DNA of 64,000 nucleotides from Flaviaestuariibacter sp. (GCA_025963645.1 JAOQAI010000011.1:39764-103763); one strand, 5' to 3'; numbered from the stretch's first letter, positions 18,311-27,484 are shown. The notes: generated from the sequence alone by a model not told the origin. Program-made: numbers and translations.

Positions 18311-18640
18311 TTATGCTTTGGTGACGAATTTGATCCCGATGATGGAACAGATAAGCAGGCAAAGAAAGAAGAGACGCCAGAAATGGACAGGCTCCCGGAA
18401 AAGGATAAGCCCGACGATAACGGTGCCCGCAGCGCCAATGCCGGTCCACACGGCGTAGGCGGTGCCCATCGGTAATGTAAGCGTGGCTTTGTATAGCAGG
18501 TACATGCTGAGGAACATGGAGATAAGAAAGCCCGCCAGCCAATACGCCTGTGTCACACCGGTGTGTTCTTTTGCTTTTACCAGGCAGGTGGTGAAACCTA
18601 CTTCAAATAATCCTGCTATGATGAGATAGAGCCAAGCCAT
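18311..18640 (-). CDS. Small multidrug resistance (SMR) family exporter
   Basis: A 109-residue inner-membrane protein with four transmembrane helices. The essential Glu in helix 1 is present ('IIAGLFEVGFTT', Glu13). Helix 3 carries 'LPMGTAYAVWTGIGAAGTVIVG', the SMR signature. SMR dimers exchange protons for cations; the SugE/Gdx branch exports guanidinium and the EmrE branch exports quaternary ammonium. The 'LFEVGFTTCLVKAKE' start is closer to the SugE type, but I cannot separate them with certainty. It is a single gene with no riboswitch-like leader that I could see. Confidence 0.88.
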   Translation of the reverse strand: MAWLYLIIAGLFEVGFTTCLVKAKEHTGVTQAYWLAGFLISMFLSMYLLYKATLTLPMGTAYAVWTGIGAAGTVIVGLILFREPVHFWRLFFLCLLICSIIGIKFVTKA

Positions 18641-18747
18641 GATAAAAGAAATGTAGCTGCAATATTACTACCATTTACAGGCCTGAAAATTGCGAAACAG
18701 CTACACCGGTTTTTACGTAATCAACAAAAAAATAAAGGATCATAAGA

Positions 18748-19974
18748 ATGAGCAGCCATAAGAATAAAAGTCATGCCGATTGGAAAGCCATAACGAAATT
18801 GTTCACACACGACCGGAAGAATATTCACATGGGTGCCTCGCAGTTCGTGGTGTCGCATCCAAAGCCCGTGCACGAAGCCATTGACAAATACCGTAAACAA
18901 CTGGACAAGGACCCGGTGCAATACACGGAAAAGGTGGAGAACGAATATATGCAGCGGGTGCGGGAAGCCGCGGCGCAATACCTGCAAATGGAGAACCCCG
19001 ATGATATTGCCGTGACGGACAGCACTACGATGGGACTGGGGCTTATCTATACGGCATTGAACCTACAGCCGGGGCAGGAGATACTGACCACCGATCATGA
19101 CCATTATTCGCAGCACGAAGCCATCCGCATGGCAACGGGTAGAACAGGCGCTTCCTTCCGCAGGATCCGCTTATTTGAAAGTCTTTCCTCCGTGAGCAAA
19201 GAAGAGATCGTTCTTTCTGTAAAAGAATCCATCCGGGAAAATACGAGGGTGCTCGGGATCACGTGGGTGCATTCCAGTTCAGGATTAAAAATGCCGGTAC
19301 CGGAGATCGCAGCATTGGTGCGGGAGATCAATGTGGGAAGAAGCGAAGCGAATAAGGTACTGATCCTGCTGGATGCCGTGCATGGCTTTGGCATTGAAAA
19401 GGAAAGTTTCGGGGAGCTGGGCGTGGACTTCTTTATCACCGGCTGCCACAAATGGCTATATGGCCCAAGGGGCACAGGCATCATCGCCGCAAAGCGTTCG
19501 GCCTGGCAGACGGTCACACCCATCATCCCTAGCTTTACGGAAGTGATGGATAAGGTGATAGCGGAAGAAGAGCGTCCGAAAGAAATGGACGGAAAGCAAA
19601 TGACGCCGGGCGGGTTTCACTCGCTGGAATACCGGTGGGCCCTGTGCGATGCCTTTCACTGGGTGATGGACATGGGCAAGGAAGCCATTTGGGAGCGGGT
19701 GCACGAGCTTAACAGGCGGTGCAAAGAAGGACTGGCGGAAATGGAGCATGTGGTAGTACATACACCTCTGAGCGATGAGCTGTCCGCGGGCATTATTTCG
19801 TTTGATATAGCCGGCTATTCCACGGAAGAGGCGGTACAGGCATTGCTCGATAAAGGAGTGATAGCCACGGCTTCACCTTATAAGACCAGCTGGACGAGGT
19901 TCACTCCCGGCATTATCAATATGGAAGAGGACATTGACAAGGCATTGGAGGTGGTCCAGTCGCTGAAGAAGTAA
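18748..19974 (+). CDS. PLP-dependent class V aminotransferase-fold protein
   Basis: A 408-residue enzyme of the class V aminotransferase / isopenicillin-N-epimerase-like family. The PLP lysine is Lys235 in 'GCHKWLYGPRGTG', and the PLP-nitrogen Asp is Asp209 in 'ILLDAVHGFG'. 'DSTTMGLGLIYTAL' (about 90-104) is the phosphate-side segment. Relatives with this layout often have a Tat signal; here none is seen, so it is probably cytosolic. An AAGGA stretch lies about ten bases before the ATG. The substrate is unknown (cysteine desulfurase, epimerase or C-S lyase activities all occur in the family). It is a single gene. Confidence 0.82.
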   Translation: MSSHKNKSHADWKAITKLFTHDRKNIHMGASQFVVSHPKPVHEAIDKYRKQLDKDPVQYTEKVENEYMQRVREAAAQYLQMENPDDIAVTDSTTMGLGLIYTALNLQPGQEILTTDHDHYSQHEAIRMATGRTGASFRRIRLFESLSSVSKEEIVLSVKESIRENTRVLGITWVHSSSGLKMPVPEIAALVREINVGRSEANKVLILLDAVHGFGIEKESFGELGVDFFITGCHKWLYGPRGTGIIAAKRSAWQTVTPIIPSFTEVMDKVIAEEERPKEMDGKQMTPGGFHSLEYRWALCDAFHWVMDMGKEAIWERVHELNRRCKEGLAEMEHVVVHTPLSDELSAGIISFDIAGYSTEEAVQALLDKGVIATASPYKTSWTRFTPGIINMEEDIDKALEVVQSLKK

Positions 19975-20013
19975 GTGGTGTTGAGAGTGGTAAGTCAATA
20001 GACCTCACTGCTC

Positions 20014-21342
20014 TCAACCTTCTTTCTCATTCATTTCCACCGCCCAGTTGGCTCTTTCATCCGGGCTGAACTTCCATGGCGCAAAATTGTTCTCGATGTT
20101 GCTGTACATGCCGTTCCATTCGCCGGGCTGGTTGCTTTCTTCCAATGCCAAATAACGCTTCAGTTGGTTGATGATGCTAAGCGGGCTGATCAAAACCGGG
20201 CATACCTGCACACAGGCCTGGCAGGAAGTGCAGGCCCAAAGTTCTTCGGTGGTGATATAATCATGCAGCAAGGTCTTGCCTTCGGCTACTGCTTTGGTTG
20301 TATCCAGTTGCACACCCACTTCTTCGATCCGGTCGTGGGTATCCATCATGATCTTGCGTGGGGAAAGTATCTTACCTGTCTGGTTCGCCGGGCAGGCTTC
20401 GGTGCAGCGTCCGCACTCCGTGCAGGTGTAGGCATCCAACAGGTTCTTCCAGCTCAGGTCCTGCACATCTTTTGCGCCAAACTTTTTATGTTCTTCGGTT
20501 GCGGCTTCTGCCGGAACGGTAGAGGGGTTCATGGCATACAGCACTTCCTTTTGTATCTCCGGCATGTTCACCATTTTGCCTTGCGGCGACAGCCGGGCAA
20601 AATAGGTATTGGGGAAAGCAAGAATAATGTGCAGGTGCTTGGAGTATGGCAGGTAGTTTAAGAACACGAAGATGCCGGCAATATGCAGCCACCAGGCCAT
20701 GCGCTCAATCGCTACGAGTATACCAGTAGAAAGGTTTTGAAACAGCGGTGCGATCAAACCCGAGATCCAGAATTGTCCCACGTTTCCGTAATGTTCCGCA
20801 CCTCTCACTTGCAGGTTTCTATCTGCAGCATTCATCAGCAGGAAAAGACTCATGAGTACGATCTCGAAGGTGAGGATCAGGTTGGCATCCGTCTTAGGCC
20901 AACCGTTCAATTCTTTCTGGGTCAGGCGATGTACTTTCGCTACGTTCCGCCGTAATAGAAAAATAACACAGGCTGCTAAAACCAGGAACGCCAGCACTTC
21001 AAAGAAGTTAATGACAAACGTATAACCGCTTCCTAAGTAAGATGCAAACATCCGGTGCGTACCGAATATGCCATCCAATATGATCTCCAGGATCTCTACG
21101 TTGATAATGATAAAACCCGCGTACACGGCAAAATGAAGCAGTGCCACAAACGGTTTGTCAAACATTCTTTTTTGTCCTAATGCCATCAGCGCCATATTGC
21201 GCCAGCGGGCACCGGGGTTGTCTTTCAGGTCCTCGTCACGCCCCAGGTTTATGTTTCGCGAAATGAACCTTGCTTTCTTAGCAAAAACCCAGACCGCGGC
21301 AGCCGTTAAAAGAATGAATAATATTTGTTGCGCGATTTGCAT
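20014..21342 (-). CDS. Membrane Fe-S oxidoreductase, HdrD/GlpC-like with N-terminal membrane part
   Basis: A 442-residue protein. The N-terminal half has about five to six membrane helices of the nitrate-reductase-gamma/HdrE type. It is followed by a 2x[4Fe-4S] ferredoxin domain with 'CTECGRCTEACPANQTG' (from Cys307) and 'CTSCQACVQVCPV' (from Cys371). Such proteins pass electrons between the quinone pool and a soluble partner with CCG domains. In many Bacteroidota the CCG-domain partner follows directly; here the next gene downstream is on the opposite strand, so the partner must be elsewhere or absent. The gene is divergent from the phosphoribosyltransferase gene (45 bp apart). Confidence 0.85.
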   Translation of the reverse strand: MQIAQQILFILLTAAAVWVFAKKARFISRNINLGRDEDLKDNPGARWRNMALMALGQKRMFDKPFVALLHFAVYAGFIIINVEILEIILDGIFGTHRMFASYLGSGYTFVINFFEVLAFLVLAACVIFLLRRNVAKVHRLTQKELNGWPKTDANLILTFEIVLMSLFLLMNAADRNLQVRGAEHYGNVGQFWISGLIAPLFQNLSTGILVAIERMAWWLHIAGIFVFLNYLPYSKHLHIILAFPNTYFARLSPQGKMVNMPEIQKEVLYAMNPSTVPAEAATEEHKKFGAKDVQDLSWKNLLDAYTCTECGRCTEACPANQTGKILSPRKIMMDTHDRIEEVGVQLDTTKAVAEGKTLLHDYITTEELWACTSCQACVQVCPVLISPLSIINQLKRYLALEESNQPGEWNGMYSNIENNFAPWKFSPDERANWAVEMNEKEG

Positions 21343-21387
21343 ACGCTGGTTTTAGATGAACTAATTTGGAGGCTGTAAAAATAACAG

Positions 21388-21897
21388 ATGACCACCGATA
21401 TTGTTTCAAAGAATTCACTCCTTTCCGCGGACGCCGCAAAACGCCGCATCCGTCGCATGGCCTTCCAGGTAGCCGAAGACAATGCCACTGAAACTTCTCT
21501 GACGATCATAGGCATTGAAGGCAACGGGGTGATCGTAGCGCAAAGCCTGGTAAAGGAGCTGGAACAGATACTTTCTATTCCTATAGAACTGGCAACGGTG
21601 AGACTCAATAAGAAGGAACCGCTGCAGGCAAGTATTAATGTTGATAAGGATTTTAAGGATGCCGTGGTCATCGTGGTGGATGATGTATCCAATAGCGGAC
21701 GCACTTTATTATATGCCTTAAAACCACTGCTGGACACCTTGCCTAAAAAGATACAAACGCTGGTGCTGGTAGAACGCAGCCATAAGCAATTCGCGGTACA
21801 GCCCGATTATGTAGGACTTTCTGTTTCTACTACGCTGCAGGAACACATCACCGTAGAAACAGATGGGGAAGTGGTGACCGGCGCCTGGCTGCATTAG
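21388..21897 (+). CDS. Phosphoribosyltransferase-domain protein (PyrR-like)
   Basis: A 169-residue type I phosphoribosyltransferase. The PRPP-binding loop is 'VIVVDDVSNSGRTL' (residues 93-107, with Asp98-Asp99 and Ser103-Gly104-Arg105-Thr106). An N-terminal hood and 'IGIEGNGVIVAQSLVKEL' fit a uracil/PyrR-like layout. Whether it is an enzyme or a regulator is not clear, and no pyr genes lie nearby. Its stop overlaps the convergent DUF2279 gene by 4 bp. Confidence 0.82.
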   Translation: MTTDIVSKNSLLSADAAKRRIRRMAFQVAEDNATETSLTIIGIEGNGVIVAQSLVKELEQILSIPIELATVRLNKKEPLQASINVDKDFKDAVVIVVDDVSNSGRTLLYALKPLLDTLPKKIQTLVLVERSHKQFAVQPDYVGLSVSTTLQEHITVETDGEVVTGAWLH

Positions 21898-22838
21898 AAA
21901 TAAAGGAAGTGTCCTTTGAATTTGCCGTTAGAAAACTCCAGGGTAGGGGCCGGGAACTTAAGGCTGTTCAGTGTATAGAAAACGGTCTTCAAGAGCTTGC
22001 TTTTTGTTTTGATGCGCGTCAGGTCAATGTCCGGCGCCACATACCATTGGCGGTAACGCTTTATATCCGGCCGGTTGAACGTCACATTGCCATCTTTGTC
22101 GCGGGCTGTATTTTCATATCCACCCAACATACCTGCCGCACCATACCCGAAAGAAATTTGAAGCCAGGGCGGCAATTTCAGTCCTTTCGGCAGGTGAAAA
22201 CTTAACCAATAAGCTTGCGTGTTATAATCTTTGAGGGTGCGTTCCAAAAAACCTGTACCAAAAAGTTCGTCTGCACGCTGCCGTGTATCCGGGGGATAGC
22301 GGGCCGGGTGCGCCGAAAACTTCAGCTGCACTTTTTGTTCGTTCCAGGCCAGTTGCTGCGATGCAAAAAGCGCCGCGCCAAAAGCGTTGGCACCGGCATC
22401 GCCCCAGCTCCATCCCCATTCGGCGGAGCGTCCGTCCAAATATTCCACCGCCAACATATAAGCAAGCGCAGGCGTTGCGGAAAGCAGCACCGATTTTATA
22501 TTGGAAATACCCGTCCAGCGCCACATGCCATAACTGATGCGGCTGGATGTGTAGACGGTCCAGGCATGTCCTACTTTATCCATCTGCTGCCATTCGCCCA
22601 TATCGTTAAAGGAATGAAACTTGCTGCGCGGATAGTTTTTGTACCAGGTAGCATTCAGCATTACCAGCCAGCCACCATAAACAGTAAAGTGCGTTGCACC
22701 CATCAATAGCTGGCGTTTCTTATCAATAGAAAGGTTACGGTTTACCGTATCCGGCACCTTTAAAACGAATGGGGTGGAATCCTGTGCTTGGCAAAATGTT
22801 GCCACCATAAACAGGCTATAGAAAATCCATTTACTCAC
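21894..22838 (-). CDS. DUF2279 family envelope protein
   Basis: A 314-residue protein with a signal peptide ('WIFYSLFMVATFCQAQ'). The family core is 'MDKVGHAWTVYTSSRISYGMW', 'AYMLAVEYLDGRSAEWGWSWGD' and 'ANAFGAALF'; these are YfiM-like features, with several hydrophobic segments and a beta-rich C-terminus that suggest an outer-membrane-associated protein. The function is unknown. There is no ATG. The frame opens with TTG (22841) followed by GTG (22838). The -7 box TACATTTG on this strand ends two bases before the TTG, so GTG at 22838 is the better start and the mRNA is probably leaderless. Confidence 0.78.
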   Translation of the reverse strand: MSKWIFYSLFMVATFCQAQDSTPFVLKVPDTVNRNLSIDKKRQLLMGATHFTVYGGWLVMLNATWYKNYPRSKFHSFNDMGEWQQMDKVGHAWTVYTSSRISYGMWRWTGISNIKSVLLSATPALAYMLAVEYLDGRSAEWGWSWGDAGANAFGAALFASQQLAWNEQKVQLKFSAHPARYPPDTRQRADELFGTGFLERTLKDYNTQAYWLSFHLPKGLKLPPWLQISFGYGAAGMLGGYENTARDKDGNVTFNRPDIKRYRQWYVAPDIDLTRIKTKSKLLKTVFYTLNSLKFPAPTLEFSNGKFKGHFLYF

Positions 22839-22842
22839 CAAA

Positions 22843-22850
22843 CAAATGTA
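22843..22850 (-). promoter_or_regulatory. -7 box of the DUF2279 gene
   Basis: TACATTTG on the minus strand is a perfect match to TAnnTTTG. It ends four bases before the GTG start (22838). No good -33 TTTG is seen at the usual distance. Confidence 0.45.
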
Positions 22851-22900
22851 CGGACACTTACCTTCGCATGGTTTTCAACCTTTAGGATTCAAACCAAAAA

Positions 22901-24634
22901 ATGGATACAATGGACGCAGCAATCGGGCAGAAAGTGCAAACCTGGTTAGACGGAGCTTTTGATGAAGAAACAAAAAAGGGTATCCGCGAGATGCAGGGAT
23001 CAAATCCTGATGAACTGGCAGATGCTTTTTACCGCAACCTTGAATTTGGTACGGGCGGGCTCCGCGGTATTATGGGCATTGGCACCAACCGGATGAACAA
23101 ATACACGATAGGCATGGCTACGCAGGGTTATGCTAATTACTTAAAGCAAAGTTTTCCAGGAATTCAGGTAAAAGTGGCCATTGCACATGATTGCCGCAAC
23201 AACAGCCGCTTTTTTGCGGAAACCGTGGCGAATGTTTTTGGTGCAAACGGCATCAAAGTATTTCTCTTTGAAGAATTACGTCCGACTCCTGAACTGTCCT
23301 TTGCCATACGTAACCTGGGATGCCAGGGCGGAGTGGTTTGTACCGCATCTCACAATCCAAAAGAATACAATGGCTACAAAGCCTATTGGGATGATGGCGG
23401 ACAATTGGTACCTCCGCATGATAAGAACGTGATCACCGAAGTTGAAAAAATAGCCAGCCTCGATGATGTGAAATGGAGTGGCGGCGAAGCGAATATTACC
23501 CTGATCGGTAAAGAGCTGGACGAGGCTTACATTAAGATGCTCAAAAGCCTGAGCGTTTACCCCGAAGCGATTGCCGCACAAAAAGACCTGAAGATCATTT
23601 ACACATCCATTCATGGTACCGGCATTACACTGGTGCCGCAAGTGCTTAGAGAATATGGTTTCCAAAACGTAACGGTTGTAGAAGAACAAGCGACGCCGGA
23701 CGGAAATTTCCCTACGGTAGTTTATCCTAATCCGGAGGAAAGTGAGGCGATGAGCATTGGCTTGCGCAAGGCACAGGAGTTGGATGCAGATATCCTTTGC
23801 GGTACAGACCCGGATGCTGATCGTGTAGGAATTGGCGTGAAGGATAATGATGGCGCCTGGGTATTGCTGAACGGCAATCAAACCGCCGTATTAGCCTTTA
23901 ACTATATGATCAAAAGCCGCAAGGAGAAAGGCATTGCACGGCCAAACGATATGGTGATAAAAACCATCGTTACGACCACCATGATCGACGAATTGGCCAA
24001 AGCGCAGGGCGTTGCTTGCTACGATGTATTAACCGGTTTTAAGTGGATCGCTGAGTTGATAAAAGAGAAAGAAGGGCAGGAGCACTATATCATTGGCGGT
24101 GAGGAAAGCTATGGCTTAATGATCGGCGACCAGATACGGGATAAGGATGCGGTTTCCGCGGTTGCCATTCTCTGTGAGATGGCGGCTTACGAGAAGAACA
24201 AAGGCAGGAGTCTTTATGAAAAGCTGATTGATCTTTATGTGCAATATGGCTGCTACAAAGAGCACCTTATCTCTATTACCAAAAAAGGCATGAACGGGCA
24301 GGGCGAGATCGCGGCTATGATGGAAGGCTACCGGGCGGCTCCGCCACGGAGCTTAGGCGGCAGCAAGGTGGTGCAGCTAATGGATTACCAGAAGCAAGTG
24401 GCAACGGATCTTGTTTCGGGTGAAACGACTCCTATTCGCTTGCCAAAGTCAAACGTATTGCAGTTCGTATTGGAAGATGGCAGCAAGATCAGCGCCCGTC
24501 CATCGGGAACGGAGCCAAAGATCAAGTTCTACTTTAGTGTAAAGGCGCCCTTGCGGTCAGCGGAAGATTATAAAGGAGTAGAAGCGGAACTGGTCAAGAA
24601 GATCGAACAGATAACCAGTGATCTCAAATTGTAA
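22901..24634 (+). CDS. Phospho-sugar mutase (phosphoglucomutase/phosphomannomutase)
   Basis: A 577-residue alpha-D-phosphohexomutase that moves phosphate between C1 and C6 of glucose or mannose. All four family loops are intact: catalytic Ser150 ('TASHNPKEYNGYK'), metal loop Asp303/Asp305/Asp307 ('DPDADRVGIG'), sugar loop 'GGEESYGLMIGD' (Glu401-Ser403), and phosphate loop 'ARPSGTEPKIKFY' (from Arg533). It links glycolysis to glycogen and nucleotide-sugar synthesis. It is a single gene with its own terminator, divergent from the DUF2279 gene. Confidence 0.93.
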   Translation: MDTMDAAIGQKVQTWLDGAFDEETKKGIREMQGSNPDELADAFYRNLEFGTGGLRGIMGIGTNRMNKYTIGMATQGYANYLKQSFPGIQVKVAIAHDCRNNSRFFAETVANVFGANGIKVFLFEELRPTPELSFAIRNLGCQGGVVCTASHNPKEYNGYKAYWDDGGQLVPPHDKNVITEVEKIASLDDVKWSGGEANITLIGKELDEAYIKMLKSLSVYPEAIAAQKDLKIIYTSIHGTGITLVPQVLREYGFQNVTVVEEQATPDGNFPTVVYPNPEESEAMSIGLRKAQELDADILCGTDPDADRVGIGVKDNDGAWVLLNGNQTAVLAFNYMIKSRKEKGIARPNDMVIKTIVTTTMIDELAKAQGVACYDVLTGFKWIAELIKEKEGQEHYIIGGEESYGLMIGDQIRDKDAVSAVAILCEMAAYEKNKGRSLYEKLIDLYVQYGCYKEHLISITKKGMNGQGEIAAMMEGYRAAPPRSLGGSKVVQLMDYQKQVATDLVSGETTPIRLPKSNVLQFVLEDGSKISARPSGTEPKIKFYFSVKAPLRSAEDYKGVEAELVKKIEQITSDLKL

Positions 24635-24664
24635 CTACTTCTAAAAAGAAGGTTTGTGAAATAG

Positions 24665-24689
24665 AAAAGTGCTCGTGAAAGCACTTTTT
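24665..24689 (+). terminator. Terminator after the phospho-sugar mutase
   Basis: The 9-bp stem AAAAGTGCT / AGCACTTTT surrounds the loop CGTGAA, with T residues on the 3' side. It lies 30 bp after the mutase stop. Confidence 0.65.
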
Positions 24690-24713
24690 ACTTTAGGCAG
24701 AGGGATTTAATAA

Positions 24714-24739
24714 GTTTAAGCAGTTAGTTTAAGCAGTTA
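24714..24739. repeat. Two tandem copies of a 13-bp unit
   Basis: GTTTAAGCAGTTA occurs twice in direct tandem (24714-24726 and 24727-24739). It is intergenic, between the mutase terminator and the convergent membrane methyltransferase-like gene. It has no known role. Confidence 0.7.
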
Positions 24740-24835
24740 GCTTTGGTTGCGACTCATTTTGGTAGAGCAAAAGAACTCTAAATAGTAGGCTTTTATTTAA
24801 TGAATCGGTGAAATACGGTTATTGACCGTTGGAAA

Positions 24836-25432
24836 CTACGGTTGCCGTTTAAAGGGAAAACGGGGCAGCAATTTTGGAACCTTCCTTTTATACTCTTCAT
24901 ACTGTGCGCCGAATGTTTCTACCAGTTTCTTTTCTTCTAACCGGATACCCACTAACGTGTAAAGGTGAATAATGAGGTTTGAAAGGAATAAGGACAATTG
25001 CGGTATCACGAAAAACAAACCCCAGATAGCTATGAAAGTGCCAAGGTAAAGCGGGTGACGCACAAAGCGGTGAATGCCTTCCACTTTCAGATCGAAGGTG
25101 TTGGGCTGCAGTGTGACGAGGCTTTTAATACCGCTTAAGCTGAGAAAATACTTTTTGATGCAAATACCCATAATGACCAATCCCACTGCAAGAAGGGGAT
25201 AACCCACCCACTGAAATGTAGGTGGCAACAGGTACGGCGAATGGATCCGCACTTGTATAGTAATGATGTAGATGAAAGTGGCTGCCGCAAAAAGGGTATA
25301 AAAAAGCCGGTAGAATCTGTTTAACCAGGCTGCCTCTGACGCGATCCATCGTTTAAGGGAACTGGCGGCTAACGCACTGTGGAAAATGCAGAATAAAAGC
25401 CATAAAACACCCAATAGCACATGGTCTCGCAT
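24836..25432 (-). CDS. Membrane methyltransferase-like protein (ICMT/PEMT/NnrU-like)
   Basis: A 198-residue protein with about five membrane helices. The C-terminal cytosolic motif is 'EGIHRFVRHPLYLGTF', then 'RLEEKKLVETFGAQYEEYKRKV'; the His, the RHP segment and the EE pair form the SAM-binding core of isoprenylcysteine or phospholipid methyltransferase families. The substrate is unknown. The frame extends to an ATG at 25471, but a TATTTTTA box (one mismatch to the -7 consensus) falls inside that extension. The ATG at 25432 ('MRDHVLLGVLW') is therefore preferred. It is divergent from pcm. Confidence 0.72.
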   Translation of the reverse strand: MRDHVLLGVLWLLFCIFHSALAASSLKRWIASEAAWLNRFYRLFYTLFAAATFIYIITIQVRIHSPYLLPPTFQWVGYPLLAVGLVIMGICIKKYFLSLSGIKSLVTLQPNTFDLKVEGIHRFVRHPLYLGTFIAIWGLFFVIPQLSLFLSNLIIHLYTLVGIRLEEKKLVETFGAQYEEYKRKVPKLLPRFPFKRQP

Positions 25433-25484
25433 CAGGGGATAAAAATAGCACTTTTGTACGCCGCCTTTCATTGACCGTGCTGGT

Positions 25485-25492
25485 TATATTTG
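25485..25492 (+). promoter_or_regulatory. -7 box of pcm
   Basis: TATATTTG, a perfect TAnnTTTG, ends four bases before the pcm ATG at 25497. Transcription would start at or next to the A of ATG, giving a leaderless mRNA. Confidence 0.5.
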
Positions 25493-25496
25493 CGCC

Positions 25497-26153
25497 ATGA
25501 GGAAGTTCGAGGATAGCTACCGCCACAAGGGGCTGCGAAAAAAACTGGTGGACATCGTACGTGAAAAAGGTATCAGGGATGAAAAAATATTGGATGCCAT
25601 CAATAAGATCCCCCGGCATTTTTTCCTCGATTCTGCCTTTGATGAGATCGCTTACGAAGACAAAGCCTTTCCAATCACTGCCGACCAAACCATTTCCCAG
25701 CCCTATACGGTTGCTTATCAAACCCAATTGCTTGAAGTGAAGCCTTTCATGCGGGTGCTGGAGATCGGCACGGGCAGCGCTTACCAGGCTTCGGTGCTGG
25801 CGGAGTTGGGCGCACAGGTATTTACCATCGAACGCCAAAAGAAATTATTCGATCAGAACAAAGGCTTTGAGTACCTGCGCCGCTACCCGAACATCAAGTT
25901 CTTTTACGGCGATGGCTTTGAAGGCTTGCCTACTTACGGTCCTTTCGATAGGGTGATCATTACCGCTGCTGCACCCATCGTTCCGCCAAAGCTGGTAGAG
26001 CAAATGAAAGTGGGTGGCTTGATGGTGATACCGGTGGATGCCGGCGAGATACAGGTAATGAAACGGATCACTAAATTAGAAGGCGGCGAAACAAAGACCG
26101 AAGTGTTTGACAACTTCAGTTTTGTGCCGATGCTGCAAGGCAAGAACGAGTGA
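25497..26153 (+). CDS. pcm: Protein-L-isoaspartate O-methyltransferase
   Basis: A 218-residue SAM-dependent enzyme that repairs damaged L-isoaspartyl residues in proteins. The family start 'RKKLVDIVREKGIRDEKIL' is present, as are the substrate loop 'ADQTISQPYTVAYQTQLL' and SAM motif I 'VLEIGTGSAYQASVLAELG' (about 87-105). Post-motif 'VFTIERQKKLF' and 'FDRVIITAAAPIVPPKLVEQ' complete the core. Length and motifs are normal. It is a single gene whose -7 promoter box directly precedes the ATG. Confidence 0.93.
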   Translation: MRKFEDSYRHKGLRKKLVDIVREKGIRDEKILDAINKIPRHFFLDSAFDEIAYEDKAFPITADQTISQPYTVAYQTQLLEVKPFMRVLEIGTGSAYQASVLAELGAQVFTIERQKKLFDQNKGFEYLRRYPNIKFFYGDGFEGLPTYGPFDRVIITAAAPIVPPKLVEQMKVGGLMVIPVDAGEIQVMKRITKLEGGETKTEVFDNFSFVPMLQGKNE

Positions 26154-26315
26154 TACGGCAGTGGTCAGCAACAGGCGCTTGTTTTTTTCAATCGCCAGGA
26201 AGCACACACGATAATGACAATCATTCCATACTCAGGATTCAATAAACGTTTTTTGAGTATTGCTTTCTGAAGCCCTTATCAACAGAGTTGTAAATGAACA
26301 TTCGTTTGATTTAAT

Positions 26316-26753
26316 ATGAAACAAAGCATTGCTCACATAACGGTAGTGGTAGAGGATTACGATGAGGCAATACACTTTTACACCCGGCAATTAGACTTCC
26401 AATTGCTGGAAGACACCCAGCTATCAGAAGATAAAAGGTGGGTTTTGGTAGCGCCACCAGGCGCAGGCGAATGCTGTCTTTTGCTTGCCAAAGCGGCTGA
26501 TGACAGGCAACTGGCGAGTGTAGGTAATCAAACCGGTGGCAGGGTGTTCCTTTTTTTATATACGGATGATCTTTGGAGAGACTATACTAAGATGTGCAAC
26601 CGCAATATTCGTTTTGTGCGTCCCCCCAAAGAGGAACCCTATGGGATAGTAGCCGTATTTGAAGACCTGTATGGTAATCTTTGGGACCTGTTGCAACCTA
26701 ATGAAACCAATAAGGCTATCTGGAGAAAAGGATCTATGGATATTTGCGAGTGA
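26316..26753 (+). CDS. VOC-family protein
   Basis: A 145-residue vicinal-oxygen-chelate protein. The first half is 'IAHITVVVEDYDEAIHFYTRQLDF' and the second ends 'GIVAVFEDLYGNLWDLLQP'. A His in strand 1 and Glu/Asp near the end could bind a metal. The closest pattern is the small lactoylglutathione-lyase-like proteins of soil bacteria, with no known substrate. It is a single gene with 160 bp of nondescript sequence before it. Confidence 0.83.
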   Translation: MKQSIAHITVVVEDYDEAIHFYTRQLDFQLLEDTQLSEDKRWVLVAPPGAGECCLLLAKAADDRQLASVGNQTGGRVFLFLYTDDLWRDYTKMCNRNIRFVRPPKEEPYGIVAVFEDLYGNLWDLLQPNETNKAIWRKGSMDICE

Positions 26754-26998
26754 AGTAATAGGTGGCAATAGTTACCGGTGCATTGTAGCTGCTAATGAAA
26801 GCCGGTAGTTACAACAGCTAAATGAGCATTCCGGTCCACACCTTACCGATTCTAAAAGATGAAGAAGCAGTAAAACTTCCAGGTGTATCTTTCACTTCGA
26901 TAACCTGTTGTCAGCGATCACCCACAAACAATGTCGTGAAGCTACGGATCGCACAATAGGCATCTAACAACATAACAGGTAAAAGCCAAAACTACATT

Positions 26999-27379
26999 AT
27001 GACAACTGCACAAAGACTATTACCCAAATGGATACTTATCGTATCCGGACTGATCGCCTTGCTTGAAATAGCCGTTAGTTTCCTATTATGCTTTTCGCCG
27101 GGATCGGTTTTAGAGACGGTTGATATTACAGCAAAAGGCGTAGACTACCTATTCTATATGTGGGCTGCCCGGCAATTCGCCCTGGGTTTCATCTTTGCTT
27201 TTGCCACATTAAAAAGATCGGTCCCGATGCTGACCATTGCCTATATCTTCTTCCTGGTCATGTTTGTAGGCGACCTGTTGATCGGAATTTCACAGAAAGA
27301 GAATTCGCTTATCATTAGTGCTTTAGTAATGTGCGCCATTGCTTCGGCATTGCTGATTGCGATAAATAAGAGAAGGTAA
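26999..27379 (+). CDS. Small four-helix membrane protein, unknown function
   Basis: A 126-residue protein with four predicted membrane helices (about 11-33, 49-67, 76-95 and 101-121) and a basic C-terminus 'INKRR'. I recognise no family with certainty. 'MWAARQFALGFIFAFATLKRS' resembles small integral membrane proteins that accompany VOC genes, and a VOC gene does follow 105 bp later. Confidence 0.65.
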   Translation: MTTAQRLLPKWILIVSGLIALLEIAVSFLLCFSPGSVLETVDITAKGVDYLFYMWAARQFALGFIFAFATLKRSVPMLTIAYIFFLVMFVGDLLIGISQKENSLIISALVMCAIASALLIAINKRR

Positions 27380-27484
27380 TATTTGAGGGGAATTCATTTC
27401 TCAAAACATTTCGTTACTGCATAAAGCCTTTCAATAGCGGCAATTCAATTCAATAAAAATCTACACACATAAAATTGCAACATT

